Source: Cellulomonas gelida
Lineage (GTDB): Bacteria; Actinomycetota; Actinomycetes; Actinomycetales; Cellulomonadaceae
Direction of reading: 5' to 3'
Length of the DNA: 64,000 nucleotides
NCBI RefSeq assembly: GCF_006538725.1
Contig: NZ_BJLQ01000016.1
Span: 1 to 64,000, forward strand
Of the stretch, positions 24,128 to 32,675 are shown piece after piece. Below the pieces are notes generated by a model that worked only from the letters and a program-made list of their open reading frames with translations, was not told the origin of the DNA and ran no database searches. How positions within the stretch are numbered: position 1 is the stretch's first letter; each line of letters begins with the position of its first letter. The translations under genes and the position numbers were made by a program.

Positions 24128-26086
24128 ATGCCCCTGTTCGAGCTCGACGACGGTCGCCCGCGCCTCGTCCAGCCGATGCAGCCGTTGCCCGGGTCGTTCG
24201 CGCAGGATCTCGCGTCGCTGCTCACGCACCACCTCGCGGCGATCGCGGGGGAGCCGCTGTTCCCGGTGCGTCACCGCTCGAGCGCGCCGGACCACGCGGA
24301 CCTGCCCGAGCTCCTCGCGCTGGACGCGACGGGCCGCGCGGTGGTCCTCGAGGCCGTGCAGGTGCTGGACGACGACGCGGTCGTCGCGGCGCTGCGGCAC
24401 GCGGGCGCGGCAGCGCGCATGACGGGCACCGACCTGGCGCGCTCGTACCACGCGGACCCCGACCGGTTCGCGGTGGACTTCGCGGCGTTCCGTGACCAGG
24501 TGGCGTACGGGATGGCGACGAGCCGGCGTGAGGGCGTACGCCTCGTCGTGATCTGCTCGGAGGTCGCGACCGAGGCGGGCGACACGTTGAGCTACCTGCG
24601 GGGCCCGGGCCGGCACGTGGACGTGCTGCAGCTCGGCGTGGTCCGCGGCGTCGACGACCGCCGGTTCCTCGACGTCTCGCCGCTCGCGCGGCACGAGAAC
24701 GTGCGGCGCCCGGTCGAGCCGACGGCGCTGCGGCTGGTCCGGTCGAGCGAGGCGTCGTTCGCGACGGCCATGGCGTACGAGGACGGCCGTCGCCGCCCGC
24801 CGGCACCGCTCGGCGGCGCCACACCGAGCCTCCCCGGACTCGGCACGAGCCACGGCGGCACAGGTCACGGCGGCACAAGGAACGGCGGTGCAGCGAACGG
24901 CGGCTCGTCGTACGGCTCGGGCCTGCCGTCCACCTCCGCCTTCCCCTCGGGCCCCAGCCAGCCGACGACCGCCCGGCCCCCGCAGCCGGGAGCGCACCGT
25001 CCGGTGGCTCAGACGACGAGCCGCACCCCGGGCCTGCCCACGACGAGCCGCGAGAACGCCGCCGTCCCGCCCCCGCCGCCGCAGCCCGCACGCCCGACGA
25101 CCCCCGCGCCCACGGCCGCGGTGCTGCCCGTCGCGGGCACCCCGAGCGCGCAGGTCTCCGCGTCCACGCGCGCGACCCCGGCCGTGATCCCGCAGTCGGG
25201 CCGCGCCGCCGGTGCGCCCGTCCCGCCGTCGTACGCGCCGCCGACGAACCGCACGACCTCGTCGTACGCGCCGCCCGTGAACCACGCCCCGGCGCACCCG
25301 CCCCTGACGAACCCGCACGTCACGGGCGCGACGCCGGGCCGTCCACCCGCGCCGTACGGCGCGCCGTACTCCGCCGCGCACGCGGCGCGTCCGCCCGCAC
25401 CCGTCCCGTCGCCGCCCGCGTCCCGCACGACGAGCACCGCCCCGATGCCCGCCGCGGCCGACCCGGACGGTGAGCGCGGCTACCCGGCGACCGCGTCGCC
25501 GCTGTACGAGTCGATGTCCTCCTTCCTGTCGGACCTCGCGCCCGCCCCCGCGCAGCTCGCCGAGCCGCTGAGCCACGTCCTGGGCACGTCGCACGAGCCG
25601 TTCGGCCACCCCGGACCCCGGCGGCCGGCGCCCGACGCGCAGGCGTACGACGACCGTGCACACGACGAGCGTGCGTACGACGAGCAGACCCCCGACGAGC
25701 GGCCACTCGACGAGCCCGTGTACGAGGACCCGGCGCCCGACCCCGACCCCCCTGCCACCCCCGCGCCCGTCGTGCAGCTCCCACCCCCGCCGCCCCGCCG
25801 ACCGGACATGCCGTACCCCGAGCTCGCGACACTCGCCAAGCAGCGCCGCGCGCTCGTGACGCTCGTGTGGTTCCGTGAGCGCCGCGGTCAGCGCCTCGTC
25901 GCGACGCTCGCGCCCGACGGGTCGATCGAGTTCGCCGACGGTGCCCGGTTCTTCGAGCCGAGCGAGGCCGCGACGTACGCCGCGGGCACGCCCGTCGAGG
26001 TCGACGGCTGGCGCGCGTGGCGCCTGGGCGACGGCGGGCCGACGCTCGCCGAGGCCACGGGACGCCACGACGAGGTGCGCGGCTGA
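24128..26086 (+). CDS. Unrecognised protein: degenerate PD-(D/E)XK-like head, disordered linker, RAMA-like tail
   Basis: 652 residues in three parts. Residues 1-215 look like a nuclease-related fold: HADLPELLALDATGRAVVLEAVQ (58-78) has the Asp, strand, turn, strand, Glu spacing of PD-(D/E)XK enzymes. The position of the catalytic Lys is Val77 (E75-A-V), so cleavage is doubtful. VRLVVICSEV and VDVLQLGVVRGVDDRRFLDVSPLAR follow. Residues 225-555 are Pro/Ala/Thr/Gly-rich and disordered. Residues 560-645 match the RAMA pattern (restriction enzyme and adenine methylase associated): LVATLAPDGSIEFADG, a PSEAATYA segment, then DGWRAWRL. ATG 24128 follows AGGAAGG at a long spacing. It is tail-to-tail with the hydrolase (3 bases). 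The fold assignments are by eye, moderate for RAMA and weaker for PD-(D/E)XK. No methylase or helicase is adjacent. Confidence 0.6.
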   Translation: MPLFELDDGRPRLVQPMQPLPGSFAQDLASLLTHHLAAIAGEPLFPVRHRSSAPDHADLPELLALDATGRAVVLEAVQVLDDDAVVAALRHAGAAARMTGTDLARSYHADPDRFAVDFAAFRDQVAYGMATSRREGVRLVVICSEVATEAGDTLSYLRGPGRHVDVLQLGVVRGVDDRRFLDVSPLARHENVRRPVEPTALRLVRSSEASFATAMAYEDGRRRPPAPLGGATPSLPGLGTSHGGTGHGGTRNGGAANGGSSYGSGLPSTSAFPSGPSQPTTARPPQPGAHRPVAQTTSRTPGLPTTSRENAAVPPPPPQPARPTTPAPTAAVLPVAGTPSAQVSASTRATPAVIPQSGRAAGAPVPPSYAPPTNRTTSSYAPPVNHAPAHPPLTNPHVTGATPGRPPAPYGAPYSAAHAARPPAPVPSPPASRTTSTAPMPAAADPDGERGYPATASPLYESMSSFLSDLAPAPAQLAEPLSHVLGTSHEPFGHPGPRRPAPDAQAYDDRAHDERAYDEQTPDERPLDEPVYEDPAPDPDPPATPAPVVQLPPPPPRRPDMPYPELATLAKQRRALVTLVWFRERRGQRLVATLAPDGSIEFADGARFFEPSEAATYAAGTPVEVDGWRAWRLGDGGPTLAEATGRHDEVRG

Positions 26087-26089
26087 GCC

Positions 26090-27157
26090 TCAGGCCCAGC
26101 CGTACCCCGCCGACCAGCGGTCGATCTCCGCGTAGACGCGCGCCCGCACGGGCGGCGCGGACAGCACCAGGTCGTGCAGGCCGCCCGCGATCCGCACGAC
26201 CGTCACGCACGGACCGAGCTGGGTCGCGCGCCGTGCGAGCAGCTCGACGTCGAGCACGGTGTCGGCCGAGCGCATCGCGTCGTTCCAGCGCGGCGTGATG
26301 AGCGTGCGCGACGACGCCATCATGAGCACCGGCACGTCGATCTGCAGCCCGCGCGCGACGATCGTGTGCCCGGTCATGATCGCCGACAGCCACCCCGCAC
26401 GGACCGGGAACGACGGGCTGGGCCGCCACCGGTCGTCGAACGTCCACTCGCCGCCGGACGCCGCGGACAGCGTGCGGTTGTAGAAGCCCGGGTCGATGTT
26501 GGGCAGCGGCGCCTTGGGCTGGAAGCGGGCGATCTGCGCGACGGCGGGGCTCGACAGGTGGCGCAGCATCCCCGAGCCCTGGAGCTCGAGCCACGGGCTG
26601 TTGAGCACGAGGCCGGCGAGGCGTCCGGGGTTGCGGTGCGCCCACAGGGAGGCGATGAGGCCGCCGGTCGAGTGGCCCATGACGACGACCCGCGCGTGCC
26701 GCCCGAGCTCCTCGTGGACGAGGTCCAGCGCGGCGGCGAGGTCCTCGTCGTACGTCACGAGGTCGTCGACGTAGCCGGGCGTCTGGTGCGGGCGCAGGCT
26801 GCGGCCGTACTTGCGCAGGTCGAGCGCGTAGAACGCGACGCCGCGCGCGGTCCAGTGCTCGGCGAGCTCGGTCTGGAAGAAGTAGTCGGACCACCCGTGG
26901 ACGTACAGCAGGGCGCGCGCGGGGCGCACGGCCTCGTCGGACGGGGGTCGGTGCCGCACGACCGTCGCGACGACCGCACCTTCGTCGTCGGGCGCCAGGT
27001 ACAGGGTCTGGGCCTGGTAGTCGGGCCCGAGCACGTCGGGCACCCACGTGCCGGGCGGTGAGACGACGGTGGGTACGTCCTCGTCGGGCGTCGCGGGAGC
27101 GGTCGTCGGGCCGGTGGCCGCTCCGCTCGCCGGCTCCGTCGCCGTCGTGTCGCTCAC
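26090..27157 (-). CDS. Alpha/beta hydrolase, S33/monoacylglycerol-lipase-like
   Basis: Predicted serine esterase or lipase of 355 residues. The HGWSDYF oxyanion segment is at 87-93 and the nucleophile elbow GHSTGG has Ser163. A C-terminal GGLHDL carries the His. DLRKYGRSLRPHQ is typical of the monoacylglycerol-lipase group. The first 40 residues are Thr/Ala/Pro-rich without a signal peptide. The GTG start has no strong Shine-Dalgarno sequence, and a start further inside the low-complexity part cannot be excluded. It may be co-transcribed downstream of the quinone reductase gene (37-base gap), but the substrates are unknown. Confidence 0.82.
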   Translation of the reverse strand: MSDTTATEPASGAATGPTTAPATPDEDVPTVVSPPGTWVPDVLGPDYQAQTLYLAPDDEGAVVATVVRHRPPSDEAVRPARALLYVHGWSDYFFQTELAEHWTARGVAFYALDLRKYGRSLRPHQTPGYVDDLVTYDEDLAAALDLVHEELGRHARVVVMGHSTGGLIASLWAHRNPGRLAGLVLNSPWLELQGSGMLRHLSSPAVAQIARFQPKAPLPNIDPGFYNRTLSAASGGEWTFDDRWRPSPSFPVRAGWLSAIMTGHTIVARGLQIDVPVLMMASSRTLITPRWNDAMRSADTVLDVELLARRATQLGPCVTVVRIAGGLHDLVLSAPPVRARVYAEIDRWSAGYGWA

Positions 27158-27194
27158 CGTCCTCGCCTCCCTCGTCGTGCGCCCGCCTGCGTGC

Positions 27195-28151
27195 TCACGT
27201 CGTCAGGACGATCTTCCCGAACTGCTGGCCGGCCGCGAGCCGAGCGACGGCGTCGCGCGCCTGCGTGAGCGCGAACGTGCGGTCGACGAGCGGCCGGACG
27301 CCGGTCCGCGCGAGGAACGCGAGCAGGTGCTGGAGGTCGTCGCGCGAGCCCATGGTCACGCCGAGCACGGAGATCTCCTGGAAGAACACCCGCGTGAGCT
27401 CGGCGGCGGTCGGGTCGCCCGAGGTCGCCCCCGCGACGACGACGGTCCCGCCGGGACGCACCGAGCGCAGCGAGTGCGACCACGTCGCCCGGCCGACGGT
27501 CTCGAGCACCAGGTCGACGCGCGGCACGCGCGCCCCGGGCTCGACCGCGGCGGCCGCACCGAGCGTCAGGGCGTGCGTGCGCCGCTCGTCGGACCGGCTC
27601 GTGACGAGCACCTCGAGCCCGGCGGCCGCCCCCAGCAGGATCGCCGCGGTGGCGACCCCGCCGCCCGCGCCCTGCACCAGCACGCGCTGCCCGGGGGTGG
27701 CACGTCCGGTCGTGAAGAGCATGCGGTAGGCGGTCAGCCACGCGGTCGGCAGGCACGCGGCCTCGACGAAGGAGAGCTCGGCGGGCTTGTCGACGAGGTT
27801 CCACGTCGGCACCGCGACCTGCTCGGCGAACGTGCCCGGGTACCGCTCGGACAGCAGCGAACGCGGCTCGTCGGGCCCGACTCCGTGCCCGGACGTCCCG
27901 CCGATCACGCCGTGCACGACGACCTCGCGCCCGTCGACGACCCCCGCGGCGTCGGTGCCGAGGATCATCGGGAGCTGCTCGGCGCGCAGCCCGACGCCGC
28001 GCAGCGACCACACGTCGTGGTGGTTGAGCGCCGCGGCACGCACGTCGACGACGGACCAGTGCTCGCGCGCCTGTGGCTCGGGCCGGTCGCCGACCTCGAG
28101 GGCGGCGACGGGGTCGTCGGGGGAGAGGTCTCGTGCGTAGGCCGCGATCAC
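27195..28151 (-). CDS. Zinc-independent quinone oxidoreductase / MDR-family alcohol dehydrogenase
   Basis: NADPH-dependent reductase of 318 residues with a GroES-like N-terminal half (VRAAALNHHDVWSLRGVG, MILGTDAAGVV) and a Rossmann domain. The latter has VLVQGAGGGVATAAILLGAAAGLEVLVTSRSDERR. Cys ligands for catalytic and structural zinc are absent, which places it with quinone reductase/CurA-type MDR enzymes. The ending TQARDAVARLAAGQQFGKIVLT is typical. The GTG is 6 bases behind TAACGT, so it is probably leaderless. The promoter shares a palindrome-like element with the two protease genes. Confidence 0.87.
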   Translation of the reverse strand: MIAAYARDLSPDDPVAALEVGDRPEPQAREHWSVVDVRAAALNHHDVWSLRGVGLRAEQLPMILGTDAAGVVDGREVVVHGVIGGTSGHGVGPDEPRSLLSERYPGTFAEQVAVPTWNLVDKPAELSFVEAACLPTAWLTAYRMLFTTGRATPGQRVLVQGAGGGVATAAILLGAAAGLEVLVTSRSDERRTHALTLGAAAAVEPGARVPRVDLVLETVGRATWSHSLRSVRPGGTVVVAGATSGDPTAAELTRVFFQEISVLGVTMGSRDDLQHLLAFLARTGVRPLVDRTFALTQARDAVARLAAGQQFGKIVLTT

Positions 28152-28157
28152 ACCGTC

Positions 28158-28173
28158 ACGTTACCCACCGGTA
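28158..28173 (-). promoter_or_regulatory. Promoter with ACGTTAC-N2-CACCGGTA element
   Basis: On the minus strand TAACGT (28158-28163) is 6 bases before the GTG start. It is embedded in a 16-base element that resembles those at 4018-4033 and 8886-8901. Confidence 0.5.
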
Positions 28174-28236
28174 GTGCGCCGGGCCCGGGAATCGCCCGGC
28201 CCGGGGACGCGCAGGTCCGGAACCCGGGGCGGGCGG

Positions 28237-28971
28237 CTACGGCCGGTCGAGCGGGTCCGGGAACACCGTCAGCAGCTGGCGGCTCACGAGGCCCACGGTC
28301 CGGGCGAGCGCGTCGCGCGCGGCGGCGGCGACGAAGCCGAGGTCGCGCACGTGCCACAGCACGAGCGCGTTGGCCCACGCCGCGTCGCGCGCCTTGTCGA
28401 TCGAGAAGTTCGAGACGAGGTCAGCCACGGGTGACAGCTCACCGCCCGCCGCGACCACGCGCGCGTCGAGGAACGACTGCCGCAGCGGCCGGACGACCTC
28501 CGCGAGCACGTCGTTGACGCGCTCGAAGTCCGCGTGGACACCGCGTGCGGTCGGTGGCACTCCCCGCGCCTCGCACGTCGCGACGACCGCGAGCGGGAGG
28601 TCGTGGTTGATGTGCGCGTTCATGCCCGCGAGCGCGAGCTGCAGCGGCCACAGCCCGGCGTGCGCGCGACGCTCCACGAGCGGCGCCCACGCCTTGTTGA
28701 CCGTGCGCCGCGCCGCGAGGTCGCGCGGCACGTCGAGGAACAGGCCCGCGAACCGCACGTCGAGGTCCTCGACGAAGTCCGGGTGCGTGAAGGTCCCGTC
28801 GGTCACCCGCACCGCGACGAGCGCCGTCACGTCCCGGTACACGTCGCTGAACACGCCCAGCCCGTCGGTGCGCGACCACTGCGCGCGCTCGGCGTCCATC
28901 GCGGCCAGGACCCGCCCGATCGCGACAGACCCGCTCGGCACCCCGTTCGGCTCCCCGTTCGGCACCCCCAT
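28237..28971 (-). CDS. DUF5995 family protein
   Basis: 244-residue cytosolic protein of unknown function. The family hallmark NAHINHDLPLAV is present, along with FAGLFLDVPRDLAARRTVNKAWAPLVERR and the closing RDLGFVAAAARDALARTVGLVSRQLL. The N-terminus MGVPNGEPNGVPSG is a short repeat. The start ATG at 28971 has an AGGTGGG just upstream. HINHDL could bind a metal. It is separated from the quinone reductase promoter by 85 bases with a GC-rich hairpin. No function is inferred. Confidence 0.75.
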   Translation of the reverse strand: MGVPNGEPNGVPSGSVAIGRVLAAMDAERAQWSRTDGLGVFSDVYRDVTALVAVRVTDGTFTHPDFVEDLDVRFAGLFLDVPRDLAARRTVNKAWAPLVERRAHAGLWPLQLALAGMNAHINHDLPLAVVATCEARGVPPTARGVHADFERVNDVLAEVVRPLRQSFLDARVVAAGGELSPVADLVSNFSIDKARDAAWANALVLWHVRDLGFVAAAARDALARTVGLVSRQLLTVFPDPLDRP

Positions 28972-29030
28972 GCGCCCACCTTGGCGGATGCCGCCGCCGC
29001 TGCCCAGGGTGAATCCGGGTGCCGGGGCCC

Positions 29031-29756
29031 TCAGAGCACGGGCAGCATGCGCCCGAGGTCGGGCACGGAGTCGCCGGTCCAGCGCGGGGCGATCGCGGCG
29101 GCGAGCGCGTCGACGTCGTAGGGTGCGCGACCGCTGGCCAGGCGCACCCAGGCGCGCGCGTCCGTCACCTCCAGGTCCCACCCGCCGCGTGCGACGACGA
29201 TCGCGAGCAGCTCGCGCGCGACGAGGTCGAGGGCCCGCGGCTCGACCGGGTCCGGGCCGGCGCCCGCGCCCGGCACGCGGCGCACGGACACGAACAGGTC
29301 GTCGGCGTGCACCACGAGCTCGATCACGCGCGAGACGGTCATGGTCGACAGGCGCACGGGCCCGCGGCGGGCCTGCACCACGGGGTCGCCCGCCGCGGTC
29401 AGCGCGTCGAGCGCCGCGAACGCGGCCGCCGCGCGGTCGTCGATCCAGCCGATCGGGTCGCCGGCCACCTGGGCGGCCAGTGCGCGCGTGGTCTCGGCGA
29501 TGTCGCCCGCCCGCCCCGCGTACGTCCCGAGGTACTCCGCGAGCGTGAGGGGGACCGTGCCGGCCGGCAGCGGGGAGCACGCGGCGAGCGCGTCCATGGC
29601 CCGGCCGAGGTGCGCGACGAGCGCCGTGACCGTCCAGCCCTCGAGCACCGAGGGTGCGTCGCCGACGGAGTCGTCGACGACCTCGACGACCCAGCGCCGC
29701 AGCAGGTCCCACTGGTCGTGCAGCGCGGTCGAGGCCTCGGTCAGCGACGCGGTCAT
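29031..29756 (-). CDS. Maleylpyruvate-isomerase-family (DinB-like, mycothiol-type) protein
   Basis: Four-helix DinB/MDMPI fold of 241 residues. HDQWDLLRRWVVEVVDDSV, LEGWTVTALVAHLGRAMDAL and MTVSRVIELVVHADDLFVSVR place the three metal-binding His/Glu positions of this fold. A C-terminal SCP-like part follows (RAWVRLASGRAPYDVDALA). Family members use mycothiol as cofactor in isomerase or S-transfer reactions. The specific substrate is unknown. ATG 29756 lies 6 bases after CAGGAT. Confidence 0.78.
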   Translation of the reverse strand: MTASLTEASTALHDQWDLLRRWVVEVVDDSVGDAPSVLEGWTVTALVAHLGRAMDALAACSPLPAGTVPLTLAEYLGTYAGRAGDIAETTRALAAQVAGDPIGWIDDRAAAAFAALDALTAAGDPVVQARRGPVRLSTMTVSRVIELVVHADDLFVSVRRVPGAGAGPDPVEPRALDLVARELLAIVVARGGWDLEVTDARAWVRLASGRAPYDVDALAAAIAPRWTGDSVPDLGRMLPVL

Positions 29757-29799
29757 GGCCCCATCCTGCCGTGCGGGCACGCCGATGCGGGGGCGCAGG

Positions 29800-31020
29800 T
29801 CAGGGGCGGGTGCGGACGAGCTCGCCGAGGAACTCCGAGACGTGCCTGCCGACCTCGTCCTCCTCGATGAGGAACCCGTCGTGCCCGAAGTCGGAGTGCA
29901 CGACGCGCACGGGTCCCGCTCCCGGGACGTGCGCGGCGATCCGCTCGGCCTGTGCGAGCGGGAACAGCCGGTCGGTGTCGACGGCCACGACGAGCCCGCG
30001 CGCGGTGATCTGCGACAGCGCGTTGTCCACGCCGCCGCGGTCGCGGCCCAGGTCGTGCGTGATCATCGTGCGCGTGAGGGTGACGTAGGTGTTGGCGTCG
30101 AACCGTCGTACGAGCTTGTCGCCGTGGTGCTCGAGGTACGACTGCACCGCGAACCGCCCGCCCTCGAGCGGGTCCTCGGCGCCCTGCGGGATCCGCCCGA
30201 AGCGCTCGTCGAGCTCGTACGCCGAGCGGTAGCTCTGGTGCGCGATCTGCCGCGCGAGCCCGAGCCCGACGTGCGGGCCGTCGCCGTCGGGTGCGTCGTA
30301 GTAGTCGCCGCCGCGGAACTTCGGGTCGGCGTGGATCGCGACGAGCTGGGTGTGGAAGTTGGCGATCTGGTCGCCCGAGGTCTGCGCGCTCGTCGCGATC
30401 GCGGCGAACGCCTCGACGCGCTGCGGCTCCGACGCGGCCCACTCGAGCACGCGCAGCCCGCCCATCGACGCGCCGATCACGAGCGCCCACGTGCGGATGC
30501 CCAGCAGGTCGGCCAGGCGGACCTCGGCGGCGACCTGGTCGCGCACGGACAGCTGCGGGAACCGGCTGCCCCACGGGCGGCCGTCGGGCGCGGGCGACGA
30601 GGGTCCCGTCGAGCCCTGGCAGCCGCCCAGCACGTTGGGCGCGACGACGAACCAGCGCTCGGTGTCGATCGGCGCACCCGGCCCGACCATCGACTGCCAC
30701 CACCCGGGCGTCGGGTGCCCGTGGCCGGCCCCGCCCGTGACGTGCGAGTCGCCGGTCAGCGCGTGCAGGACGAGCACGGCGTTCGAGCCGTCCTCGTCGA
30801 GCTCGCCCCAGGTCTCGTACGCGAGCCGGACCGCGGGCAGGCGACCGCCGGACTCGAGCGCGAACGGTCCGAGGTCGGCGAACTGCCGACGCCCGACCTC
30901 GTCGCCGTCCTGCCATGCCGACGACGCGGGCACGGCAGCCCGCTGCGCGACCGGGGTGCGGCTCGCGCGCGTGCTGGCCAGCGCCCGGGCGGGGGCGAAG
31001 GCGGAGGACTCGTCGGACAT
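29800..31020 (-). CDS. metX: Homoserine O-acetyltransferase
   Basis: Cytosolic acetyl-CoA:homoserine acetyltransferase, the first committed step to methionine, 406 residues. LAYETWGELDEDGSNAVLVLHALTGDSHV and GWWQSMVGPGAPIDTERWFVVAPNVLGGCQGSTGP are the MetX signatures. Nucleophile Ser185 is in GASMGG, and Asp (AVDTDRLFPL) and His (SDFGHDGFLIE) complete the triad. ATG 31020 is 8 bases behind TAGATT, so the gene has its own promoter although metY lies just upstream. The first 40 residues are Ala/Arg-rich and not conserved in the family. Confidence 0.95.
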   Translation of the reverse strand: MSDESSAFAPARALASTRASRTPVAQRAAVPASSAWQDGDEVGRRQFADLGPFALESGGRLPAVRLAYETWGELDEDGSNAVLVLHALTGDSHVTGGAGHGHPTPGWWQSMVGPGAPIDTERWFVVAPNVLGGCQGSTGPSSPAPDGRPWGSRFPQLSVRDQVAAEVRLADLLGIRTWALVIGASMGGLRVLEWAASEPQRVEAFAAIATSAQTSGDQIANFHTQLVAIHADPKFRGGDYYDAPDGDGPHVGLGLARQIAHQSYRSAYELDERFGRIPQGAEDPLEGGRFAVQSYLEHHGDKLVRRFDANTYVTLTRTMITHDLGRDRGGVDNALSQITARGLVVAVDTDRLFPLAQAERIAAHVPGAGPVRVVHSDFGHDGFLIEEDEVGRHVSEFLGELVRTRP

Positions 31021-31028
31021 GGGGAACC

Positions 31029-31034
31029 AATCTA
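31029..31034 (-). promoter_or_regulatory. -10 element of metX
   Basis: TAGATT on the minus strand ends 8 bases before the metX ATG and lies downstream of the metY terminator. It gives metX a separate, probably leaderless, transcript. Confidence 0.55.
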
Positions 31035-31092
31035 CGCAGGGGCGCGGCCGACGTCCCGCCGCGACCGCGGTGCGGGACGAAGGTCCGTGGAC

Positions 31093-31132
31093 CGAGCGGG
31101 GTGGGGCGCCGTGCGACGCCCCACCCCGCTCG
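31093..31132 (-). terminator. Strong terminator after metY
   Basis: A perfect 16-bp stem (31093-31108 with 31117-31132) and an 8-base loop lie 12 bases beyond the metY stop. It separates metY from metX, which are often a single unit elsewhere. Confidence 0.85.
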
Positions 31133-31144
31133 TCGGGACGAGCG

Positions 31145-32467
31145 TCAGGCGGCACCCTTGGCGGCCCGGAAGCCCGCCTCGAGGTCCGCGAGGATGTCGT
31201 CGATGTGCTCGATGCCCACCGCGAGGCGCACGAGGCCCGGCGTCACGCCGGACAGCGCCTGCTCCTGCGGGGTGAGCTGGCTGTGCGTCGTCGACGCGGG
31301 GTGGATGACGAGCGAGCGCACGTCGCCGATGTTCGCGACGTTCGAGTGCAGCTCGAGCGCGGAGACGAACGCCTGACCGGCCGCCGACCCGCCCTCGATC
31401 TCGAACGCGAGCACTGCGCCGCCGCCGCGCGGCGCGAACTTGACCTGGTTGGCGTGCCACGGGCTCGACTCGAGGCCCGAGTAGTGCACGCCGAGCACGT
31501 CGTCGCGCGCCTCGAGCCACTGCGCGACCTTCGTCGCGTTCTCGACGTGCCGCTCGACGCGCAGCGACAGCGTCTCGATGCCCTGCGAGATGAGGAACGC
31601 GTTGAACGGCGAGATCGCCGCGCCCAGGTCGCGCAGGAGCTGGATGCGCGCCTTGAGGATGAAGGACAGGTTCGCGCCGAACGCGGAGCCGACGCCGAGC
31701 GCCTCGGCGATCACGAGGCCGTGGTACGACGGGTCCGGCGAGTTGAAGCCCGGGAAGCGGTCCGGGTACTGCGCGTAGTCGAACGAGCCGCCGTCGACGA
31801 TCACGCCGCCGATCGCCGAGCCGTGCCCGCCGAGGTACTTGGTGGCCGAGTGCACGACGACGTCGGCACCCCACTTGAGCGGGTTGATGAGGTAGGGCGT
31901 CGCGACCGTGTTGTCGACGATGAGCGGCACGCCGTACTCGTGCGCGACCCCCGCGACGAGCTCGATGTCGAGCACGTCGGACTTGGGGTTGGGGATCGTC
32001 TCGGCGAAGAACGCCTTGGTGTTCGGGCGGATCGCCGCGCGCCAGGCCTCGGCGTCGTGCGGGTCGGTCACGAAGGTCGTCTCGACGCCGAGCTTCGGCA
32101 GCGTGTAGTGCAGCAGGTTGTACGTCCCGCCGTAGAGGGACGGGCTCGCGACGACGTGGTCGCCCGCCTCGGCGACGTTGAGGATCGCGAGCGTCTCGGC
32201 CGCCTGGCCGGAGGCCACGAGCAGCGCGGCGACGCCGCCCTCGAGCGAGGCGATGCGGTTCTCGACGACCTCCTGCGTGGGGTTGCCGATGCGCGTGTAG
32301 ATCGGGCCGAGGTCCTGCAGCGCGAAGCGCGCGGCGGCCGTGCCGGCGTCGGGGAAGACGTAGGACGTCGTCTGGTAGATCGGCAGCGCGCGGGCGCCCG
32401 TCGTGGGGTCGGGCGTCTGGCCGGCGTGGACCTGACGGGTCTCGAAGTTCCAGTTCTCGTTGCTCAT
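31145..32467 (-). CDS. metY: O-acetylhomoserine aminocarboxypropyltransferase (sulfhydrylase)
   Basis: PLP enzyme of 440 residues making homocysteine from O-acetylhomoserine and sulfide. TRQVHAGQTPDPTTGARALPIYQTTSYVF, YTRIGNPTQEVVENRIASLEGG and the PLP-lysine segment SATKYLGGHGSAIGGVI are diagnostic. SLGTRLSRH-type binding is replaced here by SGVTPGLVRLAVGIEHIDDILADLEAGF at the end. ATG 32467 follows AGGAG at 8 bases. The 5' leader is about 200 bases and encodes a small Cys-containing peptide, suggesting attenuation. With metX it forms the direct sulfhydrylation route to methionine. Confidence 0.95.
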   Translation of the reverse strand: MSNENWNFETRQVHAGQTPDPTTGARALPIYQTTSYVFPDAGTAAARFALQDLGPIYTRIGNPTQEVVENRIASLEGGVAALLVASGQAAETLAILNVAEAGDHVVASPSLYGGTYNLLHYTLPKLGVETTFVTDPHDAEAWRAAIRPNTKAFFAETIPNPKSDVLDIELVAGVAHEYGVPLIVDNTVATPYLINPLKWGADVVVHSATKYLGGHGSAIGGVIVDGGSFDYAQYPDRFPGFNSPDPSYHGLVIAEALGVGSAFGANLSFILKARIQLLRDLGAAISPFNAFLISQGIETLSLRVERHVENATKVAQWLEARDDVLGVHYSGLESSPWHANQVKFAPRGGGAVLAFEIEGGSAAGQAFVSALELHSNVANIGDVRSLVIHPASTTHSQLTPQEQALSGVTPGLVRLAVGIEHIDDILADLEAGFRAAKGAA

Positions 32468-32642
32468 CTGCGTGCTCCTGGTGGCGGGAAGGGGATCCGC
32501 GGGGAGCTCGGGCAGCCGACGTCCGTCCCGCGGGAGAGGGGAGGGTCGCGCACGGTTCGAACGGGGAGGGCCCCGCTGGACCTTCGTCGGTGTGCTCGTC
32601 GGATCGACGTCGAGCAGCCGGCGGGCAGGCCGAACGTGCGCG

Positions 32643-32669
32643 TCAGCGACACATTCGACGGCAGGGCAT
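32643..32669 (-). CDS. Putative Cys-containing leader peptide of metY (MPCRRMCR)
   Basis: An 8-codon frame ATG..TGA starts exactly 6 bases after a TACTCT -10 element, the distance typical of leaderless genes here. It has two Cys codons, each followed by Arg, plus two Met and three more Arg/Pro. It lies 176 bases upstream of the metY ATG, on the same strand. Cys-rich leader peptides that control sulfur genes by ribosome-mediated attenuation are known in actinobacteria. That this one does so is an inference. Confidence 0.5.
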   Translation of the reverse strand: MPCRRMCR

Positions 32670-32675
32670 GGGGTG

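Noticed and set aside
32545-32580. tRNA-like T-loop (GGTTCGAAC) in the metY leader.
   Set aside because: Only the T-loop motif is present; no acceptor, D or anticodon arms can be drawn around it.
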